Assembly (NCBI GenBank): GCA_016218575.1
Contig: JACRDN010000020.1
Location: 1 to 64,000, forward strand
Source of the DNA: Elusimicrobiota bacterium
GTDB taxonomy: Bacteria > Elusimicrobiota > Elusimicrobia > UBA1565 > UBA9628
Length of the DNA stretch: 64,000 nucleotides
Reading direction: 5' to 3'
Below, piece by piece: positions 25,939 through 34,278 of this stretch. Position numbers and translations under genes: made by a program. Numbering within the stretch: the first letter of the stretch is position 1; each line of letters starts with the position of its first letter. The notes under the pieces were generated by a model. It searched no databases and had not been told where the DNA came from. It worked only from the letters and a program-made list of their open reading frames with translations.

Positions 25939-28059
25939 GTGAGAAAATACTATATCTGCGCCCTAACGGCGCTTTCATTCGGGCTGGGATATTCCTTGGC
26001 GCTTGGCCTCGAGGCGCCTCCGGCCACGCTTAACCCGGCAACCGCGGCCGTGGGCCACGCCTTCTCCGCAAGCCAAATCAAGCTCCTCGTCAAGAACCAC
26101 TACCGAATCCGAGCCGACGGCTCGATCCTCGACCCCAGTTCCCAAGCGGTCCAAGCCTCCGAGATACCCTACCTTCTTCAACGCTTGGAAAGCGCCCAGC
26201 GCCTGCGGGCCTTCCTACAGATCAAGCTCATCCTCGGAAACAGCGATGGAGAGAAGAATCTCACCCCTCTTGAGCGCGAGCAAATACGCGGCATTTTGCG
26301 CGAGAACTGGAGCGTCTTCACCTGGAGCACGCGCAAGAAATTCCGGGCCTATTTCACCTTGCAGGAGCTCGAGGAAATCAACCAGACCCCTCCCCCCATG
26401 GTGAGCGACGAACTGGCTTTGAGCGATATGAGAGACCCCGAGCCCGATCTTTCCCCGGAGCCGGAAGCGCCGGCCGAGACCCCCGGAGCGCTCGCGCAAG
26501 TTGCTCAAAAGCCCGTGCCCAACCCGAGCCTGGCCCCGCGGTGGGCGCCCCAGCCGAGGCCCTTCCTCGCCGCGCCGGCCATCGCCTCGCCTAGAATCGA
26601 GGGCTCCTCCGCGGCTGCTTCGCCCGCCGCGCCTCCGGCGTTCGCTGTTCCGGCCGCCGTTGCGGCCGGCCCTGTCGTGGCTCCGCCTCCAATCGCGCCT
26701 CAGCCGCCGGCCCCCGCGGACTTGGGAGTGCTCAAGCCCGTGCCGAGCGCCCCGGCCGTCGCCGCGGCCCCTCCGGCAGGAACGGCCGCAACGGTTGCTC
26801 CAGTAACCGCCGCCCCGACCGCGGCGGCCGGCGCATCCCAAGATCTGGTGGCCATGGCCGCGGCGGCCACGGTCCGGCCCCCGGCTGCCGCAGTTCCACC
26901 GGTACCCCCCTCGACGACTGCCGCGGCCGGGACAAGCGCCGGAACAGTCGCCCCCACCACGCCTCTTCCACCAGTCCCGGAAACATTGAAGGGCGTTTCG
27001 CACGCCGAGTTCGAGATGTTCTTGGCCGATGCGCCCTACTCCCGGGACATCAAGGCCCTGCTTCGCATGATCTCGGACAAGGCCCCGGCCTTCGCTCGGC
27101 CCCGGGCCCTGAACGCGCTCCTGGCAAGTCTCCCCCTGATCTCGATGGATTCAAATCGCGCCGGCCGGAGCCTTTACGGCAACGTCGTAGAGCAAACCGC
27201 CCCTTCCGGGGAGAAGAGCTACGTCATCGCCTTGAACCCCGGGGCGGTGATCGCCATCCGCAAAAAAATGTTCTGGGGGAAGGTCGAGAGCCTCCTTCCC
27301 GATTCTCCCGACTACCTGGCCCAGATCCACGTCTCCGACGTCAAGGTAGACGCATTGAGACGAGACGGGATGGCCGCCAAGCAGGAAATGGCGGAGTGGG
27401 GCATGTCCAAATTCTACGCGGACGACAGCCTGCGCGGGACTTTCTCCAACCAGGAGCAGGGGGGGCATCTCCTGCGCCAACTCCTCCTCTTGGAAGCCCA
27501 GAGGCAAAGCTGGGATCTCTCCCCTTACGCGGCCGAGCTCTACGCGCGCGGGGCCCAGATGATGTTCTACGCCAAGCTCCACAATGAATTGCAGGACGAC
27601 CGTTTCCTCAACCCGGATCTTAGGCTCGCCTACCACGAGTGGCTCGAGCACCCCACGGAATACCGGGACCATTTGGTCCACGCCTTGGCCTCCTCTCGCG
27701 GCGGGCGCCTGGACCCCAAGAGGACGAGCCTGGCGCAATTCGCATCCTTCGTCCAAGGCCAGAACGCCTGTGACAACGCCCAGGGCCAAGCAAGCCCCGC
27801 CGCCTTGCGCGAAGCTCTCACTTACGACACGCGAGCCTTGGTCCGCGCCCGGCTCATAGACGAGGGCCAGGCCGAGAGCGCGCGCCAGAAAATCATGGTG
27901 GACACGGCCCGGGCCGCGGAAAAAATAAAACCCTGGACCGGCCAGGAGTGCCTCAAGGAGCATGAAGAAGTCCGCGCCGGCATCCAGAGGGCCGAGGGAC
28001 TCTTGAACGAGATGCTCCTGGCCGAGCAGAAATTCAGGGAGGAGCAGGCCCATGAATAA
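25939..28059 (+). CDS. secreted orphan protein with Ala/Pro-rich middle
   Basis: A 706-residue protein starting with GTG and a signal peptide (MRKYYICALTALSFGLGYSLA). Residues about 35-165 look folded and helical, about 165-350 are a low-complexity Ala/Pro/Val linker, and 350-706 are folded, with charged helical segments (EMFLADAPYSRDIKALLRMI; AGIQRAEGLLNEMLLAEQKF). I recognise no domain. It overlaps the next gene by 8 bases, so the two exported proteins are probably made together. Confidence 0.7.
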   Translation: MRKYYICALTALSFGLGYSLALGLEAPPATLNPATAAVGHAFSASQIKLLVKNHYRIRADGSILDPSSQAVQASEIPYLLQRLESAQRLRAFLQIKLILGNSDGEKNLTPLEREQIRGILRENWSVFTWSTRKKFRAYFTLQELEEINQTPPPMVSDELALSDMRDPEPDLSPEPEAPAETPGALAQVAQKPVPNPSLAPRWAPQPRPFLAAPAIASPRIEGSSAAASPAAPPAFAVPAAVAAGPVVAPPPIAPQPPAPADLGVLKPVPSAPAVAAAPPAGTAATVAPVTAAPTAAAGASQDLVAMAAAATVRPPAAAVPPVPPSTTAAAGTSAGTVAPTTPLPPVPETLKGVSHAEFEMFLADAPYSRDIKALLRMISDKAPAFARPRALNALLASLPLISMDSNRAGRSLYGNVVEQTAPSGEKSYVIALNPGAVIAIRKKMFWGKVESLLPDSPDYLAQIHVSDVKVDALRRDGMAAKQEMAEWGMSKFYADDSLRGTFSNQEQGGHLLRQLLLLEAQRQSWDLSPYAAELYARGAQMMFYAKLHNELQDDRFLNPDLRLAYHEWLEHPTEYRDHLVHALASSRGGRLDPKRTSLAQFASFVQGQNACDNAQGQASPAALREALTYDTRALVRARLIDEGQAESARQKIMVDTARAAEKIKPWTGQECLKEHEEVRAGIQRAEGLLNEMLLAEQKFREEQAHE

Positions 28060-28624
28060 GGCCCTTGCAAGCGCTTTCCTGGCGGCGGCTTTGGGGGCCG
28101 CGGCGATGCAAGCCCAAGCCCAGCTCGGCGGCTCCGATGTCGTCCATTACACGCCGCCCTCGCACGCGTTCTACTGCGACATCCCGGCGGTCGGCTGGGA
28201 GTCCTTCGAGGAGGAGGAGCCCTCGGGATTTGCCGTCCACCTTCTGGGGCCGGACAACCCCGCCGGGACCTACCGCCTCGGCATAGACATCCACTGGGTC
28301 GAGAAAGGACAGCCCGGCTGGGTGCCCTACAAGAAGGCCGTCGAGAACCTGCGCCGCTCAGCACCCCACCGCTCGGCCACCGCCAGCCGCGCCATGCGAA
28401 TCTCGGGGTCCCTGGCCAAGGTCTTCGAGGTGAGCGAGACCCGGCGCCTGCCGGCGGATCTCGTGCCCATGGTGGAGGAGGAGATCCACCACTTCATGGC
28501 CGTGGTCCCGAGCGGCGAAAGCTACTATATGATCCGGCTTTCCTCCAGCCAAGAGAACTTCATGGAGTACCGCAACCTCTTCGTCAAGTTTCTGCGCTCC
28601 TTCAAGATGATGGGAGAGAAGTAG
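28052..28624 (+). CDS. secreted protein, possibly PsbP-like fold
   Basis: A 190-residue protein with a signal peptide (cleavage near MQAQA). The pattern VHYTPPSHAFYCDIPAVGWESFEEEEPSG followed by beta-rich segments and a final ESYYMIRLSSSQENFMEYRNLFVKFLRSF resembles PsbP/MOG1-type domains of exported bacterial proteins. This is a fold-level guess. It is paired with the upstream orphan. The stop codon TAG begins a 28-bp palindrome. Confidence 0.65.
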   Translation: MNKALASAFLAAALGAAAMQAQAQLGGSDVVHYTPPSHAFYCDIPAVGWESFEEEEPSGFAVHLLGPDNPAGTYRLGIDIHWVEKGQPGWVPYKKAVENLRRSAPHRSATASRAMRISGSLAKVFEVSETRRLPADLVPMVEEEIHHFMAVVPSGESYYMIRLSSSQENFMEYRNLFVKFLRSFKMMGEK

Positions 28625-28650
28625 GTCATTTTATCCGGATAAAATGACCT
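28623..28650. terminator. 28-bp perfect palindrome at the stop codon
   Basis: AGGTCATTTTATCC and its exact reverse complement follow each other with no loop, beginning with the A of the TAG stop at 28622-28624. It would form a strong stem in RNA, but no T-run follows. It may serve as a 3'-end stabiliser or terminator; the position resembles the mcsB element. Confidence 0.6.
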
Positions 28651-28791
28651 TATGGGTGATATTGTAAAACCGCAGCCCGATTGCGCGCGCGGAGATAGGC
28701 CCAAAGTCCCGAAAACTGTCTAGGTCCAAATCCCAATCACCTTACCCTTTCGGCCCAGGCATTTTGAAGCCAGCGGGCTTATCCTCGGTCC
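28651..28791. other. spacer with GGCC/GGTCC words
   Basis: This 141-bp spacer precedes a secreted-protein gene. It holds ATAGGCCCAAAGTCC (near 28697) and CTAGGTCCAAATCC (near 28722), near-copies of one word, plus CCTTTCGGCCCAGG near 28745. Similar words occur upstream of other orphan secreted genes in the window. No gene or tRNA is seen. Confidence 0.35.
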
Positions 28792-30009
28792 ATGAAGAAC
28801 TTTCTCGCCGTCTGTCTCGTCTCCTGGTTTGGAATTCCCGGCTGGTCCCAAGGACCCCTTGGGATCACGACCGACAACTCCGCCGCTTTCAAAGAGCTGT
28901 CAGGCTTGACTGACTGCCCCCGATGCTGGAAGCGCAGCGACAAGCCGGGGCCCCTGGCCGCAAAGACCGCGGCCGGGCCGAAGTTCAAGATCGTCTGCGA
29001 ACTGGGCGGCAAGCACGGCGCCGACCCCGACAGGGTGAAGCATGATCTTGAGATCGCCCTCATCCAACAGGCCTACGAGAACGTGTTCGATCGGCTGCCG
29101 CCGCACCTTCAGCAAATCGCGCTTGAGACGACGGCCGTCATCAATCACAAGGACAAAAGCACCGCTTTGGGCTGGTCCGCGGAGGACGATCTCGACTACC
29201 GCTACCCGGACACGGAATTCTACCCCAAGGGCACGATCAAGATCAATTACACGGAATTCTTCGTGCGCCGGCTGGAGCTGGGCCGCAAACTGGGCCTCAA
29301 CGATCCCAAGGTCGCCAAAGCCTTTCAAGAAGACGCTGGAGACGCCATCACCCACGAGCTCACCCACGCCTGGCAATACCACAATCGCCCGGTCCGGGAT
29401 CTGATGATGGTCCAAGGAAGCTGTCCGGATGGGTTCTGCGATGAAGCTTTGATCCGGGAAACCGCCCTCAAGATCGAGTACGAGCGGGAAGCCTACGCCG
29501 GGACGAAACGATTCGACCCCGACCGACGCGGGATCATCTCAGACGCCTTGGAGAATTATTTCCTGGCCAATCCCCAGGAAAACGCGCCGGGAGGCTCCTA
29601 CCACGGCCTCATGGCCGAGAAAGTGCTCATAGGGATCATCGCCAGGGGCCGAACGGCCTCCGCGCAGGAAAGAGCCGGGATCAATCCCATCGAGACCCAC
29701 CGCATAGTCTACTATGGCCAGTATATCCCCGCCCGCAACGTGCGAGCCTTGATCGAGCTTAAAAAGTCCTATCTGTCGGACGGCCATTTCCAAGTATGGG
29801 AAAACGGAGACCGCCTGACGAACCGCTGCGGCCGCCTCAATGATATCGCATCCGAGACCGCGCCGTATTTCAGCGGCGAGGAGGGCGGGCAGTTGAAGGA
29901 ATGGTATCCCTACGTGAGCTCGGTGGAAAACCGCTACCGCCGGGAGATGGGCGCGTTGAAGGAAATCCTGAGATCCAGGGGCCTTAGCTGCGACGGCCTA
30001 GACTTTTAA
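28792..30009 (+). CDS. secreted HExxH putative metallopeptidase
   Basis: A 405-residue protein with a signal peptide (MKNFLAVCLVSWFGIPGWSQ). The zinc motif is AITHELTHAWQYH (HELTH 188-192) and a candidate third ligand lies in EYEREAYAG (about 231-235), as in gluzincins. Before the motif the strand-like KGTIKINYTEFFVRR is seen, as often in metalloproteases. Four or more cysteines suggest disulfides. I cannot place it in a named family. It overlaps the convergent hydrolase gene by 12 bases. Confidence 0.7.
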   Translation: MKNFLAVCLVSWFGIPGWSQGPLGITTDNSAAFKELSGLTDCPRCWKRSDKPGPLAAKTAAGPKFKIVCELGGKHGADPDRVKHDLEIALIQQAYENVFDRLPPHLQQIALETTAVINHKDKSTALGWSAEDDLDYRYPDTEFYPKGTIKINYTEFFVRRLELGRKLGLNDPKVAKAFQEDAGDAITHELTHAWQYHNRPVRDLMMVQGSCPDGFCDEALIRETALKIEYEREAYAGTKRFDPDRRGIISDALENYFLANPQENAPGGSYHGLMAEKVLIGIIARGRTASAQERAGINPIETHRIVYYGQYIPARNVRALIELKKSYLSDGHFQVWENGDRLTNRCGRLNDIASETAPYFSGEEGGQLKEWYPYVSSVENRYRREMGALKEILRSRGLSCDGLDF

Positions 30010-30741
30010 AAGGGCGGATAGCCAATCAACGACGGTTCGGGCCAGCCAATCACGGCGATCGAGGAAGTCATGTCTGGCCCCCGGGACCTTGACCAGCTTC
30101 TTGGGCTCATGAGCCGCCGCGAAAATCCTCCGCGAAACGGCGAGGGCCACCATCTCGTCTGCCTCCCCATGGATGAGCAAAAGCGGGCATCGGAGCTTTG
30201 CCGCGCTTCGGGCTGGATCCCAGCGATGAACCGCCGCGATGAAATCGCGATGGAGGAAGTCGGCTGATTTGACCCTCAAGGGCTGGCAGAGATGGGCTAT
30301 TTTCCTGCGGGTGTCCGACGTGACCATCTCGGGCCCGCCCACGGGTGCTACCGCGGCCACGCCCCTGAGCCCGGGCTCCAAAGAACCCAGGCTGATGGCG
30401 GTCCAGCCTCCCATGCTGAAGCCGAAAACGGCCAGCCTTCGGGCGTCCACGAAATCCTGGCCGCGCAGGAATTTTAGCCCGGCCTTCGCTTGAAAAGCCA
30501 GATCGCCGAAGGAGAAGAGCCCCTCGCTACCCCAAGCCCCGCGAAAATGCAGGGAAAAACTGGCGATTCCATGCTTGAGAAGCTCCCGCTGAATATCCGT
30601 ATTTTTCTCAGCTCCGGGAAACCCGTGAAGAAACAAGACAGCGGGAAGCTTTTGGTTCTTGGAAGACTCAAGCCAATTCAAGACCCCGACCATTTTCACG
30701 CCCTTGTAGCGGAATACTTGAGAAGCGCTGTGGGGGCGCAT
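29998..30741 (-). CDS. alpha/beta hydrolase (peptidase S9-like)
   Basis: A 247-residue cytoplasmic serine hydrolase. The nucleophile elbow is VFGFSMGGW, the acid lies in LLIHGEADEMV and the catalytic His in VPGARHDF, a complete triad. The N-terminus FLHGFPGAEKNTDIQRELL supplies the oxyanion region. The start is ATG 30741 (MRPHSASQVFRYKG), one base after the SUI1 stop. It is the last gene of the ndk-murQ unit. Substrate unknown. Confidence 0.85.
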   Translation of the reverse strand: MRPHSASQVFRYKGVKMVGVLNWLESSKNQKLPAVLFLHGFPGAEKNTDIQRELLKHGIASFSLHFRGAWGSEGLFSFGDLAFQAKAGLKFLRGQDFVDARRLAVFGFSMGGWTAISLGSLEPGLRGVAAVAPVGGPEMVTSDTRRKIAHLCQPLRVKSADFLHRDFIAAVHRWDPARSAAKLRCPLLLIHGEADEMVALAVSRRIFAAAHEPKKLVKVPGARHDFLDRRDWLARTVVDWLSALLKV

Positions 30742-30742
30742 G

Positions 30743-30988
30743 TCAGCCTCCGACCCGCTTGACCTGATAGCCCTGGGCCTTGAACTCCGCCTCCAGGAAA
30801 TCGCGGTGGTCCCCCTGAAACTCAAGGGCCCCCTCCTTGACCGCCCCGCCGCAGGCCAGCCTCTTCTTGAGCCGGGATAGAAGCTCGGCCTTAAGCGTGG
30901 GGTGCAGGCTCAGCCGCTCGATGCGCGTCATTCCAGCGCCCTTGGAGCCGCGTAGAAAGCGAAGACGCAGGGGTTCAGGCTGTTTCAT
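30743..30988 (-). CDS. SUI1/YciH-type translation factor
   Basis: An 81-residue SUI1-domain protein, the bacterial eIF1 homologue (YciH). The core MTRIERLSLHP...LKKRLACGGAVKEG...LEFQGDHRDFL matches the family's [25 protein letters not shown] pattern. It could influence start-codon selection, a point of interest given the non-ATG starts seen here. The ATG at 30988 overlaps the esterase stop as ATGA. Confidence 0.9.
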   Translation of the reverse strand: MKQPEPLRLRFLRGSKGAGMTRIERLSLHPTLKAELLSRLKKRLACGGAVKEGALEFQGDHRDFLEAEFKAQGYQVKRVGG

Positions 30989-31983
30989 GGAGTGGCACCC
31001 AGCAAAAGCTGGAAAGAACGGTCGTGGCGCTCGGCCATGTCGAAATGGCCGAGGTCGTGCTCTTCGTAAGTATGCCGGACCCCCAAGCCCTTGAGGACAC
31101 GGGAGAGCTTGCGCGCACCCAGATGCAGGCAAAACTCGTCGCGGCGGCCGCAGTCGAAGTATAGGGTCTTTAATTTCTTGAGATTGGCGCGAAAGCGTTG
31201 CGCGGCCTCGACCGGATCTTTTTCCCTCCAGCGCGCCCATGTTTTGGGGATGAGCTCCCCGGTTCTCGTGTCGAAGGGAAAATCAAAGCCCCAGGGGCTT
31301 CTCGGATTGGGCGAATAGCAGGCGGCCATGGCCAAGATATTGACGGCCGCATGGTCGAGAAGGTCTTTGCGCTTGGACTTCAAGAACTCCCTCACGAGGC
31401 GTGCGGCCGACCCGCCGCGCTGATCCAGGCAATTGATAAATTTGGGGATGTCCATGCCATAGCACCTTTCAAAAAGCATGTCCCCGCTGTGGCACAGCGC
31501 ATGCCCGAAAACCTCGGGGTATTTCATCCCCAAGCTCAAGGCCCCGTAACCCCCGCTCGACTTGCCCATGACGGCGCGCCCCTCGGGGCCGCGTCTGAGG
31601 TGAAGCTTGTCTTCAAAATAGGGGACAAGCTCCTTCACGACGTGGTCCTCGTAGCGCCCGACCGCGGAAGAATTGACGTATTGGCTTCCACCAAAGGCCG
31701 TGAAGCAGTCGGGGATGATCAGGACGCACTCCCGGACCTTGCCCCGGGCAATCAAGCGGTCGAGCCTTTCGGCCAGATTTTCCTTCCAGGGGTTGTAGTT
31801 GAGCACGCTCCGGCCCCCGCCGGTAAAGCCCGCGAGATAATAGATCACCGGATAGGGCTTGCCGCGCTTTTTCCCGTAGGACGGCGGCAGGTAGACCGGG
31901 ATCTCTCGGCGGTGAGGGTCGCTCAAGGGATTTCCCTTCAAGACGGAACTCGAGACCGCCTCGATCTGGACCTTACCTTTCAC
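30985..31983 (-). CDS. esterase D-like hydrolase
   Basis: A 332-residue protein of the putative esterase (Esterase D/feruloyl esterase-like) family. REIPVYLPPSYGKKRGKPYPVIYYLAG is the typical first strand block, the nucleophile elbow is MGKSSGGYGAL and the His region is EHDLGHFDM. No signal peptide. The start is GTG 31983, overlapping the murQ stop as GTGA. It may deacylate a sugar or lipid; its place next to murQ suggests a wall-related substrate. Confidence 0.85.
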   Translation of the reverse strand: MKGKVQIEAVSSSVLKGNPLSDPHRREIPVYLPPSYGKKRGKPYPVIYYLAGFTGGGRSVLNYNPWKENLAERLDRLIARGKVRECVLIIPDCFTAFGGSQYVNSSAVGRYEDHVVKELVPYFEDKLHLRRGPEGRAVMGKSSGGYGALSLGMKYPEVFGHALCHSGDMLFERCYGMDIPKFINCLDQRGGSAARLVREFLKSKRKDLLDHAAVNILAMAACYSPNPRSPWGFDFPFDTRTGELIPKTWARWREKDPVEAAQRFRANLKKLKTLYFDCGRRDEFCLHLGARKLSRVLKGLGVRHTYEEHDLGHFDMAERHDRSFQLLLGATP

Positions 31984-32879
31984 AGACTCTCCAAGGCCCG
32001 GCGCAGGGACCCCGCTTTCTCGAGGGCCAACCGGGCATCGGACAAGGAAAGGCCGGACCGGGCCATGAGCACCGCGAGCTTCACGCTCCAGCCGGACTTT
32101 TTGAACAACCCTTGGGCCCGGGCCGGGCTCACGCGGCCCAAATCGCAGATGATGCGCACCCCTCTCAGGCGGAGCTTGCGCGAGGTGGGCTTCAAGTCCA
32201 CCATCCAATGGTCGTGCACCTTGCCCAGGCGAATCATGGCTGCGCTCGTCAAAGTGTTGAGCACGAGCTTGGCCGCGGTGCCGGACTTCATGCGGGTCGA
32301 GCCCGCGATCACCTCGGGCCCCACGCGCGGGGCGATGGTGATCTCGGCGGGATTGCCGGCGGGCCGGCCGTTCGAAGTCACCAGAACCGTCCGGCAACCC
32401 CGGCGCCTGGCCGCCTCGAGCGCGCCTTGGACGAAAGGGGTGATGCCGCTGGCCGCGATCCCCACCACCACGTCCCCGGCCGAGAAGCCCCGCACCGCGG
32501 CGGCCCCGGCGCGAGGGTCGTCCTCGGCCCCTTCCTTGGAGCGAAACACAGAGGACTTGCCGCCCGCCATCACGGCCTGTATCTGCCCCGGCTCGGTATT
32601 GAAGGTAGGCGGGCACTCCGCCGCCTCCAGCACGCCCAGGCGCCCGCTCGTCCCGGCCCCAACGAAAATGAGTCTTCCGCCGCGGCTCAAGCAAGCCGCC
32701 GCGACCTGGGCCGCCCGCGCCAGGGACGCGGCCTCCCGGCCCACGGCCCGGGCCACGCCCTCGTCCTCCCGGTTGAAGACGCGCACAATCTCGAGCGCGC
32801 TTTTCAAATCTATATGCCGGGTCCTGGGATTGGGCTTCTCGGTGGGAAGCCGGGCGTAGACGCCGGGATGATGGGCCAC
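31980..32879 (-). CDS. murQ: N-acetylmuramic acid 6-phosphate etherase MurQ
   Basis: A 299-residue SIS-domain enzyme that splits the lactyl ether of MurNAc-6-phosphate to give GlcNAc-6-phosphate in murein recycling. Signatures are LPTEKPNPRTRHIDL, FVGAGTSGRLGVLEAAECPPTF, GIAASGITPFVQGAL and EVIAGSTRMKSGTAAKLVLN. The start is GTG 32879, giving family-like length. Partners NagZ (24.2-25.7 kb) and a hexosamine importer candidate lie nearby, but no murP or anmK. Confidence 0.94.
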   Translation of the reverse strand: MAHHPGVYARLPTEKPNPRTRHIDLKSALEIVRVFNREDEGVARAVGREAASLARAAQVAAACLSRGGRLIFVGAGTSGRLGVLEAAECPPTFNTEPGQIQAVMAGGKSSVFRSKEGAEDDPRAGAAAVRGFSAGDVVVGIAASGITPFVQGALEAARRRGCRTVLVTSNGRPAGNPAEITIAPRVGPEVIAGSTRMKSGTAAKLVLNTLTSAAMIRLGKVHDHWMVDLKPTSRKLRLRGVRIICDLGRVSPARAQGLFKKSGWSVKLAVLMARSGLSLSDARLALEKAGSLRRALESL

Positions 32880-32881
32880 GC

Positions 32882-33736
32882 CTACTGGACTTGCGTCGGC
32901 TGGACCGCGGGAGCGGCCGGCCCTGGCGAACCCTCGGGAAGCGCGTCGTCCGCCACGGGCTCCGGCTCGGGCTTGATCGGGTTTGCGATCCACTCCACTA
33001 TCTTGCGGCACATGCCGCCGTTCAAGAGCTTGGCCCCGTCGCGGTCAGGGACGGAGATCAGCGTGGCGTTGCGCTCGCCGGCCGAGCGCTTGGCGAATGC
33101 ATAGAGGATAGGAGTCTCCTTGGCGGGATATTTGTCGCGCTCCGAGTAGATCAGCAGGATGGGGCGGTCCTTGTAGGCGCGCACGGCGTTCACCGTGACC
33201 ACCTCCTGGTGGCTCATCCCCGGAGAGAGCCACGCGAACATGGGGACTTTCGGATGCACGGCCGCGTATTTGGCGCCCACCGACCCCCCGACCTCGAAGC
33301 CGATGAGCCCGATTTTATCCTCGGATATTCCAAGGCCCCCCAAGTGGGCCACCGCGGCCTGAATGTCCAGGGACATGTCGGCGTAGTCGTTCTCGCCCTT
33401 GCCGGCCTTGAACTGCTTCCAGGTCTTGGGCTGGCCGTCCGGAGCCGTGGCGCTCCCTCCGTGCCCGCGTAGGTCGAGGCCGAGGCAGCCGTAGCCGGCC
33501 TTGGCCAGCTCAAGCGCCAGGCGCTGCCAAAACTCCTTGCGCTGCTTGCGGCCGTGCAGGAGGATGAAAGTCAGCCTCTCCTTTTGAGCGGGAAAGTAGC
33601 GGCCCTTGAGGGTCCAGCCATCCTGGGTTCTGAGCTCGACAAGCTCTCCCGGAAGCTCGGGCAACGTCTTGGCGGGTTTGACCGCTGAAGCGCCCCACGC
33701 TCCCCCGATGACCAGCGCGGCCCAGAGGAGCCTCAC
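32882..33736 (-). CDS. exported alpha/beta hydrolase-fold protein lacking triad residues
   Basis: A 284-residue protein with a signal peptide (MRLLWAALVIGGAWGASA) and a clear alpha/beta hydrolase fold (LTFILLHGRKQRKEFWQRLALELAKAGYGCLGLDLRGHGGS). The nucleophile elbow reads IGFEVGG, with Glu where Ser is expected. The usual C-terminal His position reads PDRDGAKLL, with Asp in place of His. The Asp strand (ILLIYSERDKYP) is kept. So it is probably not a standard serine hydrolase and may bind a ligand instead. It overlaps ndk by 4 bases. Confidence 0.8.
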   Translation of the reverse strand: MRLLWAALVIGGAWGASAVKPAKTLPELPGELVELRTQDGWTLKGRYFPAQKERLTFILLHGRKQRKEFWQRLALELAKAGYGCLGLDLRGHGGSATAPDGQPKTWKQFKAGKGENDYADMSLDIQAAVAHLGGLGISEDKIGLIGFEVGGSVGAKYAAVHPKVPMFAWLSPGMSHQEVVTVNAVRAYKDRPILLIYSERDKYPAKETPILYAFAKRSAGERNATLISVPDRDGAKLLNGGMCRKIVEWIANPIKPEPEPVADDALPEGSPGPAAPAVQPTQVQ

Positions 33737-34188
33737 CTCAATATCTCGTCGGGGGAAAACCAGAGCTTGACCTCTCGGGCGGCGTCGGCCGGATCCGAGG
33801 AAGCGTGGATGACGTTCTCGAATTGTCCCGCCGTGGTGATGCGCCCGAAGGAGCCCCGGATGGTGCCGGGAGCGGCCTGCTCGGGGTTCGTAGCGCCCGC
33901 GATCTGGCGCACCTTGGCAATGGCCCCTTCCCCGCGGTAGACCATGGCCAGGACTCGGTTGTCCTTGAGCCCGTGGAACTCCCCGCGGATGTACTTGATG
34001 AGGCTGGCGAAAAACGGCTTGTCCGAAAGCGCCTTGTAATGCTCCCGGGCGAGATCCTCCGACACGCCGACCATTTTGGCGGCCACCATCTCGAGGCCCG
34101 CGGCGTCGAGACGGTCGATGGTCAGCCCAGTGAGCCTGCGCGCCAGACCGTCCGGCTTGATGAGTATGAGGGTTTCTTCTATTGCCAT
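33733..34188 (-). CDS. ndk: nucleoside diphosphate kinase
   Basis: A 151-residue Ndk, transferring the gamma phosphate from ATP to other nucleoside diphosphates via a phosphohistidine. The N-terminus EETLILIKPDGLARRLTG and the active-site NVIHASSDP (His128) are intact; the family consensus HGSD is HASSD here, a one-residue lengthened variant seen in some lineages. It is the first gene of the minus-strand unit running to 29998. A small inverted repeat with 8-bp arms, CGATTTTA, lies just upstream. Confidence 0.94.
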   Translation of the reverse strand: MAIEETLILIKPDGLARRLTGLTIDRLDAAGLEMVAAKMVGVSEDLAREHYKALSDKPFFASLIKYIRGEFHGLKDNRVLAMVYRGEGAIAKVRQIAGATNPEQAAPGTIRGSFGRITTAGQFENVIHASSDPADAAREVKLWFSPDEILR

Positions 34189-34227
34189 TGAACGATTTTA
34201 ATAAAATCGGAGGCCCGGCTCAAGTGA

Positions 34228-34256
34228 TTGACTCGATCCCGGCTAAGTGTTAGAAT
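34228..34256 (+). promoter_or_regulatory. promoter of the receiver-lysS-lol-mcsAB operon
   Basis: -35 TTGACT (34228-34233) and -10 TAGAAT (34251-34256) are 17 bases apart. Transcription would start near 34263, which supports ATG 34279 as the start of the first gene and excludes the in-frame starts at 34228 and 34255. Confidence 0.75.
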
Positions 34257-34278
34257 GGGATCGAGCTCCTCTAAAGAT

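Noticed and set aside
26500-26960. Repeat-like GC-rich tract
   Set aside because: It is the codon expression of an Ala/Pro/Val-rich linker in the 706-residue protein; no regular DNA unit length is visible, so not a satellite or CRISPR.
31983-32694. A 569-residue esterase with a long N-terminal extension
   Set aside because: The extension is the shadow frame of murQ; the esterase homology starts after GTG 31983.
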